The translations under genes were made by a program, and so were the position numbers. The notes under the pieces were generated by a model that was given only the letters and a program-made list of their open reading frames with translations, searched no databases and was not told the DNA's origin. A stretch of DNA of 64,000 nt from Rana temporaria (Eukaryota; Chordata; Amphibia; Anura; Ranidae), in the NCBI RefSeq assembly GCF_905171775.1, contig NC_053489.1, positions 142,163,142 through 142,227,141 on the forward strand, in the 5' to 3' direction. Within the stretch, counting starts at the first letter, position 1. Every line of letters begins with the position of its first letter. Below, piece after piece: positions 55,346 to 64,000 of this stretch.

Positions 55346-56399
55346 ATCCTCACCTGACAGATTGGACGAACAAGCAAGAAGCATGCCTCTTACCGCAGAT
55401 CGCCCCAGCAGGTTCAGCCTCTCCTGTTTGGAAGTCCCTCCTGTACAGTCTCTAAATGAGCTTTATGGTGGGAACCCCCGTTCTGGTGGTCTCAGGGGCT
55501 CTGGAATTATACTGGCATCTGTAGCAAGCTTTAAAGAAGCTTCAAATCTCGCAGTGGCCCCCACTTTCGCTCTGTCTTTCCTTCCAGTGCAGTGTGTGCT
55601 TCCACAAAGGTATTTGTATCATTACATTTGCCACCTAAGGTTAGTCCATTTTGTACCTTTGCCTGCCTGTTGTTTTTTTCTCAGCTCTGCTGAGCCCTGT
55701 GGTTCCTCTGACACCCCATACTCTCGGGGTCACCGCCGCGTACCCCTCAGCGCTCTGCGCATGCACGCAGCTCAGTGATGATGCCGCCGGTCTCCTCTGC
55801 CCTCTTCCAAATGGCGGCGCCGTTTAAAAAAAAAAAAAAAAAAAAAAAAAGGAAACACTCCTATCGCTCTGTAGTTCTGGCTGCAGTCCTGCTGCTCTGC
55901 TCTACTCAGAGTGAAGATTGCACCAGGTGTGTGCAGGCTCGTCCCAGTTCAGCCTGGGCCAATTGATTACACAAAAAAAAAAAAAACCAAAAAAAAAAAA
56001 AAAAAATAGGAACAAATAGGATAGAAGATATAATACATTTATATATTAATTTATAACATATTATAGGAGAAAGTATATCCATAATTAAACAATTAATATA
56101 ATCCAAAAAATAAAAAATAAAATAAGGATAGATATATGTATATAAATCATTATATTTAATAAATATAAATGTTGGGGGGGGGGACATATTGTAATGTTTT
56201 CCCTTCTCTCTTTTTTCCCACCTTTCCGGGCTGTCTCCCTGCTATCCTCATGGGGGCCACTGCCCTCGCAGACCACCATCAGCTGACCAGGTATAGAGGC
56301 CGTCCAGAAGGTGGTAAGTAGAGAAGAGACAAAAAAGAGAGCTTGGCCACTGACGCTACAGTTTTGGTAGCCCTATCGGGTCAAAAGACGCAAGTTTGC

Positions 56400-57665
56400 G
56401 GCACAGAGGGAGATTCTAGCCATGCTTCCGGCAGAAGGCGCAAGAAGTCACTCAAGGTTACCCTCTTGCTTTCTTCAGTCAAGGCATAGCCGCTCGCGTC
56501 ACAGCCACTCCTGTCATAGTCGGTCCCACCGCAGACAATTACCTTCATCCCAGATGGAGCTATCTTACCCGCACCACAGCAAATGTTTGCCAAATATGCG
56601 GGGCGCCAGCCTTGCCAGGGGAATTGGCCTGCCGCTCGTGCTTCATTGAAGTAACCAAGGATTCAGAGGCCAGAGTATATACTAAGCTCCTAGGAGAATC
56701 GCACAGGGATCAATTGTGGGCGATCCTTCCCCAAGCACATCGCCCAGCACCCGGCCGTTACGCCAGGCTGCAAAAACCCTCTCTAAGAATGAGGAGTGTG
56801 AGCAGGCGTCGGACTGTCTCTTCTTTAGTTGAACCATTTGCCCATTCAGTCGAGGAAGCGATCGGCTGGGAAGGGGTTATGGCAGAACCTCTGAAGGTTC
56901 AGAAATATTTCCTGGTGCTGAAAAGGGGGCCCTGAATCATTTCCCTTCATCAAAGAGCTGGAAAACCTCATAAAGGATGAGTGGGGGAGATCGCATAAGC
57001 GGCCCAGTATGAGCAACAAGTTTGCAGATTGTACCCCTTGTGGGAGTCTAGGATCAATTCTTTGATCAATGCAACTACGGTCGATTCATCTTTAATGCGA
57101 CTCGCTAGAGACGTTTCTCTACCGATTGAAGATGCAGTTACCATCCGGGACGTTCTTGATCGTAAAATCAATATAGAACTGAAGAAAGCCTGCTCCACGA
57201 CAGGAGACGCTAGTAGGCCGGCTATCACCACGGCGGCAGTAGCTAAAACTATCGCTGCATGGGCGGCTAACATTGAGAATTCCATTCTAGAAGGAGCCGA
57301 CCAGGGGAAGATATTCTCCTCCCTGCAGGGAAATTAAGTTGGCTTACGGCTCCTGAGGGGGCGACTTCATGACTGGGAAGAGCCTTATGGCTGAGACCCT
57401 GGATAGCGGAGACAGCATCAAAATCTACTGGTGCAAAACTCCATATGGCGGCTCAAGTGTATTTGGCACAAAGATGGACTTGGTCATCTCCAAGGTTACC
57501 GGGGGAAAATCCGGGCTGATTCCCTCCGATAGGAGACCAGAGCCCCAGAAGGGCCCCGCTTACAGACGCGATCTTCCTGTCAAGTACAGGGATGCTAGAT
57601 CCTACCGTCCCGGCAGGAAATTTAGGAGGGACTGGAATACTCGACCCTCCATGTATTTACAGTAA
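56400..57665 (+). pseudogene. DIRS gag-like region, frameshifted
   Basis: Expected structural protein of DIRS. Successive frames read Arg/Ser-rich SRHSRSRHSHSCHSRSHRRQ (56480-56540), a Cys-containing patch and LGESHRDQLWAIL. Then comes a helical segment DPLDRKI-like (VLDRKINIELKKACSTTGD, VAKTIAAWAANIENSILEGA; 57029-57337) that resembles the conserved Gag core of DIRS elements, followed by a basic, Arg/Tyr-rich tail (YRDARSYRPGRKFRRDWN; 57570-57650). There are several frame changes. A clear start codon could not be chosen. Confidence 0.65.
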
Positions 57666-57729
57666 GCCAAGGCTATCACAGCCGGGGAACAGCAGAAGTC
57701 CTTTTTGAGGGTCCGTCTGCCCACCCAGC

Positions 57730-59340
57730 TCAGGTGGGCACCAGACTCAAGAGATTCGCTCGGATATGGGCAACTCGTATAACAGATTCATGGACACTAT
57801 CCTCTATCAAGACCGGTCACAATTGGAAATTCATGGGCACATTGCCAGGGAACACATTCCAGCCTACCAAGTACCTCCACACCAGAAAGGGAGGGGGTTT
57901 TATTCCCCTTTATTTCTGGTACAAAAAAAAAAAAAAACAGGGGATCTACGTCCAGTCCTGGACCTAAAGAGGTTCAACAGACGATCAAAATAGAGGCCCT
58001 CAGATTGGAAAAGCCTTCAGTCCATTTTGTTGACAGTGGACGTAGGAGACTGGATGCTATCTCCTAGATTTTTCGGACGTTTACCTTCACGTCCCGATCA
58101 TCCCGCCTTCCAGAGGTCCCTTCGGTTCTCAATCTATCAATCTCATTTCCAATTTTGGTGCCCCCCATTCGGCATCGCCTCAGCACCCAGAGCATTCAGC
58201 AAGTCAGGGTGTTCCTAGGGGCAGAATAATATACCAGGTTGTACCGGGTGCAACTCCCTCAAGAGAGGCTGAAGCCCTTACTCCAGAAGGTACAGAATCT
58301 GCTATCATCCAGACGTCTACTGTCAGAGCCTGCCTCAGTACCCGGGGGTCCATGTCAGCATCCATACCTTTGATACAGTGGCCCCTGTGACACATGCAAG
58401 TCTTACAGAACTCCTTTCTCAGGCAGTGGAATGGAACGTCAATACTCCAAACCATTCACATCCCGAACTGGGTAAAGCAATTAGTATGGTGGTGGACACA
58501 CCCGTCCAACCTCAGGGAGTCCATTCCAATAGTTCCCCCAAGTCCAGAAGTAGTAACATCGAACGCCAGCCAGGGGGGATGGGGTCCACACTATCTAGAC
58601 CAAGTAGCCCAAGGACAGTGGCACTTTCGGGCTCAGGGCATAGTGTCAAATATTTTAGAGCTCAGAGCAGCCTTTCAGGCTCTCCTGGCCATTGCGCCTC
58701 TTCTAGAGGGGAAGAGTGTCCTGATCAGGATGGACAACAAGTAGCGGTGTCATGTATCCAGATACAGGGGGGCATCAGGAGTCGCACGCTTCAAGAGGAA
58801 GCTTGCCCATATTGGAAAGGGCACAAGTGCACCTGTTAGATCTATGGGCAGTGTATGTCCCGGCAACACAGAATTCGTTGGCCAACTACCTAAGCCGAGA
58901 GACACTTTCAAACAACGAATGGTCCCTGAACCAACAGGTATTCTCCATTCTTACGAAAACTTGTGGAATACCAGAAGTCGACCTAGCGGCCACGCCAAAG
59001 AACTCCAAGTGTCAGAGGTTCCTGTCCAGAGCTCACTTTCCATCAGCCGAAGGGACAAACTGCCTAGCTCTTCCATGGAGCTTCGAGCTGGGGTACATTT
59101 TTCTTCCAACTTCTCGGATTACAAGATTCCTGTCCCGACTTCGGAGGTCCTCAGCCACGGTTATTGTACTAATACCGTTACGACCGAGGAGGCCAGGGTT
59201 TACGACCCTGCTACAACTAGGTACGCGGCCTCCAATACATCTTCCAGTAACCTGGGATCTCATACATCAGAGGCAATTCTTCCATCCAGCCCAGAGAAGC
59301 TGCATTTGCCAGCTTGGAAGTTGAGAGGGCTAGGTTAGGG
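57730..59340 (+). pseudogene. DIRS reverse transcriptase/RNase H, with core deletion
   Basis: RT fingers GFYSPLFLVQKKKKTGDLRPVLDLKRFN (about 57890-57985), then VDVGDWMLSP and FQFWCPPFGIASAPRAFSK (58100-58200). The catalytic YxDD box that should follow is absent. The sequence jumps to a YTRLYRVQLPQERLKPLL-type connection near 58230. RNase H has ASQGGWGPH (its preceding Asp reads Asn), NILELRAAFQAL and VLIRMDNK. The trailing DIRS-specific text VPATQNSLANYLSRE, EVDLAATPKNSKCQRF and the SSATVIVLIPLRPRRPGFTTLLQ motif is clear up to 59320. Frames alternate among three. It cannot encode a working polymerase. Confidence 0.85.
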
Positions 59341-60319
59341 GAACTAGGATACTCTCAGGAGGTAATATCAACCTTATTACAAGCTCTAAGGAGCTCCACT
59401 GATGTCACCTATACTAGGATCTGGGAGAGGTTCGTGTCGTCGCAGCAAAGAGATTGGAATCCCATCTCAAATTCTTGAATTTCTTCAGTCAGGGCTTAAC
59501 AAGGGCCCGGGCCCGGGTACCCTGAAGGTGCAAGTATCCGCCCTTTCAGCATGACGGGTACTAGATGGGCTCTTCATCATCCGGTCACTCTGTTCCTCAG
59601 GGCCTGCGTAAGATCAGACCACCTAGGAGGCCAGCCTTTCCAAAAGGGGATCTCTGTGTAGTACTCGAGGCCCTGTCCAATCCACCCTTTTCTCCATTCA
59701 ACTTAGTCTCACCGTGGAACCTAGCTCTGAAGATGGCTTCCCGTATTGCGATCACCTCAGCTAAGAGGACGTCGGAGATACAAGCACTTATGGCTACGGA
59801 ACCCCTATTTAGTGTTCTCCCCTGACAGAGTGGTTCTGAAGCCCTCAGACCATTTTTATCCAAGGGTAACTTCCTCCTTTCATTATAACCAGGACATCGT
59901 CCTTCCATCTTTTACTAATGAGAGGGGCGAGTCCCATGACTAGGATGTCAAGTCTACCATCTCCAGTTACTTCACAGCTACATCTCAGGAAGACGGATTC
60001 TGTCTTAATTATCCCACACGGGAGCAGACGAGGTCAGCCAGCTACCTCCCGTACCATTACCTCTTGGTTGTTAGTGCTATCGCGGAGACCTATTCCATCC
60101 AGCAACTTACGACTCCTAAAGAGCATTAGGGCTCATTCGACAGGAGCAGTGGCCACTTCTTGGGCAGCATTTTGCGGGATTTCACCGGAAACCATAGGTA
60201 GAGCAGCAACTTGGTCTTCCCAACACATCTTAATTTCTCACTACAGAGTGGATTCTGCTCTCCTGGCTACCGTCGACTTTGGCAGATCTGTTCTTAGAGC
60301 CAATTCCTCAGCGCTATAG
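59330..60319 (+). pseudogene. DIRS tyrosine recombinase, catalytic Arg lost
   Basis: Site-specific recombinase that integrates circular DNA. The N-terminal core-binding part (YSQEVISTLLQALRSSTDVTYTRIWERF) is near 59345-59430. The catalytic domain begins ALKMASRIAITSAKRTSEIQAL (first catalytic Arg region; 59730-59790). The second box, IRAHSTGAVATSWAAF (about 60118-60165), has Gly where the H-x-x-R motif has Arg. The Tyr-containing tail ISHYRVDSALLATVDFGRSVL is near 60235-60300. Stops and frameshifts (several around 59470-59640 and 59830-59950) separate the parts. Confidence 0.85.
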
Positions 60320-60369
60320 AGAATAAATATTACTGTTTTCTTGCACCCTCCCGACTGGCGAGTTATTTC

Positions 60370-60467
60370 CCAGTGTGTGCTGCCATGAATGCGTCAGGAA
60401 AACGGAAAATTGTATACTCACCTTTCCGTAATTTTCCTTTCCTGACGCATCTTCATGGCAGCACACA
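60370..60467 (+). repeat. DIRS internal complementary region
   Basis: Its left half (GTGTGTGCTGCCATGAATGC) is complementary to the start of the left ITR. Its right half (AAACGGAAAATTGTATACTC through CGCATCTTCATGGCAGC) is complementary to the end of the right ITR. Together they bridge both termini in one block. In DIRS biology this block templates joining of the ends. Confidence 0.88.
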
Positions 60468-60501
60468 GATGCCCGCCCTATTGTTTTATGATGATATATA
60501 C

Positions 60502-60651
60502 AGAGAATGGTGCGGGGCGTCTCCCCTTCAAATTTATAGCTAACCAATCCTGTCAGGTTGTGGGGGCGGAGTCACAACCCAGTGTGTGCTGCCATGAAGA
60601 TGCGTCAGGAAAGGAAAATTACGGAAAGGTGAGTATACAATTTTCCGTTTT
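60502..60651 (+). repeat. DIRS right inverted terminal repeat
   Basis: It begins AGAGAATGGTGCGGGGCG and runs through GGAGTCACAACCCAG to ATACAATTTTCCGTTTT. It extends about 35 bp beyond the part shared with the left ITR, and that extra segment has its complement in the internal region. Confidence 0.88.
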
Positions 60652-61013
60652 ATGTCTTCTGAAAAACGTAAAAAAAAAAAATTTGAACATGCTTCAATTT
60701 TTTGTGTCGTTTTTCAAAACGTCGTTTTTTGTGTCATGGTATTAAAATGATAGTGTGTGGGCAAAACGACGTTTAAAACAACTTTTTTAAACCCGCGCAT
60801 GCTCAGAAGCAAGTTATGAAGCGAGCTTGAATGGAACAGAGTGCCGTCGTAGGTGCTGAACGTAACAGCGCTTTGCTAGAGCATTTTGAAAAAACGATGG
60901 TGTGTATGCTACGTCGTTTTTTAAAATGAAGTTTCAAAAACGTCGTTTTTTTTTCATCACATAAAACGTCGTTTTTTTCTATCACAAAAAATTACCGTCT
61001 GTACGCGGCATTA

Positions 61014-61641
61014 CAAAATGACCTCCAGCAGGCCACTGGTGTGAATGTCCCTGACCAAACAATCAGAAACAGACTTCATGGGGGTGGCCTGAGGGCCTGA
61101 CATCCCCAAGCCCCATGCTTTTTACAGATGAGAGCAGGTTTACCCTGAGCATGTGACAGATGTGAAAGGGTCTGGAGAAGCCGCTTTATGCTGCCTGTAA
61201 CATCGTTCAGCATGACCGGTTTGGTGGTAGGTCAGTGATGGTCTGGGGAGGCATATCCATGGAGGGATGCACAGACCTCTACAGGCTACACAATGGCACC
61301 CTGACTGCCATTAGGTATCGGGATGAAATACTTGGACCCATTGTCAGACCTTACGCTGGTGCAGTGGGTCCTGGGTTCCTCCTGGTGCACGACAATGCCC
61401 AGCCTCATGTGGCGAGAGCATGCAGCCAGTTCTTGGAGGATGAAGAAATGTATACCCTTGAATGGCCCACATGCTCACCTGACCTAAATCCAAAAGAACA
61501 CCTCTGGGACATTATGTTTCGGTCCATCTGGTACCACCAGGTTGCACCTCTGTCTGTTCAGGAGCTCAGTGATGCTCTGGTCCAGATCTGGGAGGAAATA
61601 CCCCAGAACACCATCCATCGTTCCATTAGGAGCATGCCCTA
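61014..61641 (+). pseudogene. Tc1 transposase (element 2), C-terminal part
   Basis: Continues the split gene. The frame from 61235 reads MVWGGISMEGCTDLYRLHNGTL, LVHDNAQPHVARACSQFL (second Asp) and CSPDLNPKEHLWDIMFRSIW (Glu; the usual Ile before the Glu is Lys here), ending SIRSMP with a stop at 61640. The upstream first-Asp region (FTDESRFTL-type, about 61118-61150) is in other frames. This half looks young and little damaged. Confidence 0.85.
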
Positions 61642-61949
61642 ATATTGTCAGGCATGCATACAAGCACTGGGGGGCCATACAAACTACTGAGGACCATTTT
61701 GATTTGTTGCAATGAAATTTCAGCAAAATGGACTAGCTTGCTGCATAATTTTTTTACTTTGATTTTCGGGGTGTCTTTGAATTCAGCCCTCTGTAGGTGG
61801 ATAGTTTTAATTTCCATCAAATGATGTGCCATCCTTTCATTCCTAACACATTACCCAGTCCATATCAGTATAGATATCCAGCATGAGATTTTTGCCTGTT
61901 GAGATCTGATATGTTTTCAAAGTGTTCCTTTAATTTTCTGAGCAGTGTA

Positions 61950-62560
61950 TATATATATTGACATAGAGTACACATACATTTTCCATAGCTATATTTAGGT
62001 ATTGTATAAATGGTATGATTGCTGCATGTTACAATTATATGACTTTATTCAATGAGAACTAATAAACCTTAAATGGCACCTGAACCCAGATTATGGATAT
62101 TAAGTACTCACCGTACATATCGTATTCCTATCAAGTAGTAAAATTATTTTAAAACAAGCATTTGCTGATCTCTGTAGATGTAATTACTGTAATTGCAATT
62201 GATCCCCAGAATCATGGCAGAAATTGTAAAGTTGGTTTTCAGTCAGTTTGTAGAAGCTTACAATCAACTTCCGTTTGTTTACATTGGAAGGCTGCCAAAT
62301 CTCATCTGCCATGAGATAATAAGGGGATCAGAGTGGTGGTTTTAGTGCCTCTGTTGTAAAATTTGAGGATGATTTTTCACACAATGCCTTTAGCCTTTAG
62401 CCAAAGAAGTAATTGATGCCTTTTTTTAAAGCAATTTCTTTTATTTATTTTTAAGAATATGTAACATGCTTTATTCTTTATGTATAGGCACAGGTGCACT
62501 TGAGAAGTAATCCGGAGCAATAAATCAAATTTCATTTACGACATTTACGACCAATTTCAT
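61950..62560. other. No recognised gene
   Basis: AT-rich DNA with a short TA run at 61948-61960. No ORF or repeat boundary was identified. Confidence 0.45.
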
Positions 62561-62564
62561 TTAA

Positions 62565-62807
62565 TGACCATGGTATCACTGTGCTTAATTGGCCAGCAAA
62601 CTCGCCTGACCTAAACTTTAATAGAGAATCTGTGGGGTTTTGTGAAGCGGAATATGAGAGACACCAGACCCAACGATTGCAGATGAGCTAAAGGCCACTA
62701 TCAAAGCAACCTGGGCTTCCATAACAGCAGTGCCACGGGCTTATCGCCCCATGCTCCGCCGCATTGATGCAGTAATTCATGCAAAAGGAGGCCCGACCAA
62801 GTATTAA
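62565..62807 (+). pseudogene. Tc1/mariner transposase fragment, C-terminal
   Basis: A short frame with ANSPDLN-type and IENLWGF-type text (catalytic Glu region, one indel), then VKRNMRDTRPN, and a tail like AVIHAKGGPTKY ending near 62807. No TIR is seen, so it is an isolated fragment of a different Tc1 family from those at 53.6 and 61.2 kb. Confidence 0.7.
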
Positions 62808-62898
62808 GTGCACCTTACATGGACATACTTTTCAGTAAGCCTACATTTCTGTATTAATTTTTTTTTTTTTTTGGTCTTAAATATTAAAGTTTTCTTAA

Positions 62899-63899
62899 CC
62901 ACTTAAGCCCCGGACCAATATGCAGCCTAAAGACCCAAGGTGTTGTTACAGTTCGGGACTGCGTCGCTTTAACAGACAATTGCGCGGTCGTGCGACGTGG
63001 CTCCCAAACAAAATTGGCGTCTTTTTTTCCCCACAAATAGAGCTTTCTTTTGGTGGTATTTGATCACATCTGCGGTTTTTAGTTTTTGCGCTATAAACAA
63101 AAATAGAGCGACAATTTTGAAAAAAAAGCAATATTTTTTACTTTTTGCTGTAATAAATATCCCCCAAAAACATATATAAAAACATTTTTTTTCCTCAGTT
63201 TAGGACGATACGTATTCTTCTACCTATTTTTAGTAAAAAAAATCGCAATAAGCGTTTATCGATTGGTTTGCGCAAAATTTATAGTGTTTACAAAATAGGG
63301 GATAGTTTTATTGCATTTTTATTATTTTTTTTTTTTTTACTACTAATGGCGGCGATCAGCAATTTTTTTTTCGTGACTGCGACATTATGGCGGACACTTC
63401 GGACAATTTTGACACATTTTTGGGACCATTGTCATTTTCACAGCAAAAAATGCATTTAAATTGCATTCTTTATTGTGAAAATGACAGTTGCAGTTTGGGA
63501 GTTAACCACAGGTGGCGCTGTAGGAGTTAGGGTGCACCTAGTATGTGTTTACAACTGTTTGGGGGTGTGGCTGTAGGAATGACGTCATCGATCGTGTCTT
63601 CCCTATAAAGGGAATGACGCGATCGATGCGCCGCCATAGTGAAGGACGGGGAAGCCGTGTTTACACACGGCTCTCCCCGTTCTTCAGCTCCGGGGAGCGA
63701 TCGCGACGGAGCGGCTATAAACAAATTGCCGCGCCGTGGTCCCGGATCGCTCCCCGAGCGGACCCGACCTCCGCATGTAGCGGGGGGGGGTCCCGATCGG
63801 ACCCCCCACCCGCTAATAGGCGAGGACGTACGTGTACGCCCATGTGCCTGTACGTGCCATATTGTGGACGTATATGTACATGCGGGGGTCGGGAACTGG
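62899..63899. mobile_element. TTAA-flanked (piggyBac-like) element, full length
   Basis: It starts CCACTTAAGCCCCGGACC and ends GGGAACTGG, with TTAA on both sides (62895-62898 and 63900-63903). It is co-linear with the copy at 7839 over the left 500 bp or so (TAACAGACAATTGCGCGGTC, TCACATCTGCGGTTTTTAG). The right part matches the inverted left part of 46993. No transposase. Confidence 0.8.
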
Positions 63900-64000
63900 T
63901 TAAAAACTGAATTTGGGGTTTTCACTAGCTGTAAGCCATAATCATGAAAATTAAAAGAAAGAAATTATTTAAATATATTACTCTGTGTGTAATGAATCTA

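Larger units (their letters stand above)
55229..60651 (+). mobile_element. DIRS-like retrotransposon, structurally complete, coding decayed
   Basis: It has inverted terminal repeats instead of LTRs: 55229-55345 and 60502-60651 are complementary (GCGGGGCGTCTCCCCTTC, GGTTGTGGGGGCGGAGTC). An internal complementary region at about 60370-60467 copies both ends in one block. This is the DIRS hallmark that allows circular intermediates to form. Between them are gag-like, RT/RNase H and tyrosine-recombinase regions. There is no target duplication, as expected for recombinase integration. Decay is by deletions, frameshifts and A-run expansion (55826-55851 and 55973-56005). Confidence 0.9.
55140..61010. 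mobile_element. Harbinger-type MITE (TGCCGCGTACACACC), split by a DIRS element
   Basis: The ends TGCCGCGTACACACCATCAC and (complement) GTCTGTACGCGGCA are flanked by TTA on both sides (55137-55139 and 61011-61013). The left piece is about 90 bp and the right about 360 bp. It belongs to the 37733 family, whose uninterrupted length is about 440 bp. The gap holds the DIRS element. Confidence 0.82.
54905..61947 (+). mobile_element. Tc1/mariner element (second type), 5' truncated, split by a MITE with a DIRS inside
   Basis: The right terminus reads AAAGTGTTCCTTTAATTTTC... ending AGCAGTG before TA (61948-61949). This is a known vertebrate Tc1 end type. The left end is missing and the copy starts within the transposase HTH (about 54915). 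It is split at 55137 by a TTA-flanked MITE that carries a 5.4-kb DIRS element, and resumes at 61014. Confidence 0.8.

Noticed and set aside
55362..55778. 138-aa ORF directly after the DIRS left ITR
   Set aside because: Has no DIRS Gag similarity and lies where the element's 5' leader should be. Treated as non-coding.

Overview
This window is vertebrate, almost certainly amphibian, nuclear DNA. It looks like an intergenic or intronic stretch built from transposable elements stacked inside one another. Tx1-type L1, CR1, chromodomain Ty3/Gypsy, DIRS, Tc1/mariner, hAT, PIF/Harbinger and TTAA-type (piggyBac-like) elements occur together, along with long GT-AG introns in transposon genes, (TA)n runs and minisatellites. 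This suggests a large anuran genome. The repeat style, with ends reading roughly GTACACACGA and TTAACCACTT, suggests a true frog (Ranidae), but that is inference. I found no convincing host exon, tRNA or rRNA gene. Every recognisable protein is a transposon protein and nearly all are broken.

Layout. 1-9.4 kb: a TTAA-element end, a Harbinger-like MITE, a hAT with a perfect 8-bp target duplication, a large foldback, a frog interspersed repeat, a full TTAA element and a long-TIR MITE. 9.45-22.4 kb: a three-level nest, with a Harbinger-like MITE split by a full-length Tx1-like L1, which is itself split in its 5' UTR by a chromovirus (Gypsy) with TSD ACTTG. 22.6-24.6 kb: a Harbinger-like element keeping its Myb/SANT gene. 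25.6-35.9 kb: a proposed 10.3-kb Harbinger-like composite. It holds a MADF-like gene in a 2.3-kb tandem duplication, a divergent Myb-like gene sharing a short promoter with it, and a convergent two-exon HARBI1-type transposase. It is interrupted by hAT and Harbinger MITEs.

36.4-42.2 kb: a Tc1 element split by a CR1 LINE that carries a solo LTR (TSD CCAAC), a MITE (TSD TTA) and a TTAA element with a minisatellite. 42.4-43.9 kb: a hAT (TSD ATGGTGAA) with a promoter-like CCAAT/TATA cluster, a 46-48-bp minisatellite and a G20 run. 44.0-48.1 kb: Tc1, a long-hairpin MITE and a TTAA element, possibly inside one larger element. 48.5-49.2 kb: a Harbinger-like MITE. 50.7-54.9 kb: a Tc1 element with a hAT insertion (TSD CACCCCTA) filled by about 2 kb of pyrimidine-rich minisatellite. 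54.9-61.9 kb: a second Tc1 split by a Harbinger-type MITE that is itself split by a complete-structure DIRS element with inverted terminal repeats and an internal complementary region. 62.6-63.9 kb: a Tc1 fragment and another TTAA element.

How the parts work together. The genes form transposition modules, not host pathways: Gag/Pol for the Gypsy, ORF1p/ORF2p for L1, Gag/RT-RNase H/tyrosine recombinase for DIRS, and transposase plus Myb/MADF DNA-binding partners for Harbinger. Small elements with only matching ends (MITEs) are likely mobilised by such proteins made elsewhere. Frameshifts, stops and loss of catalytic residues show that the protein-coding copies here are inactive.
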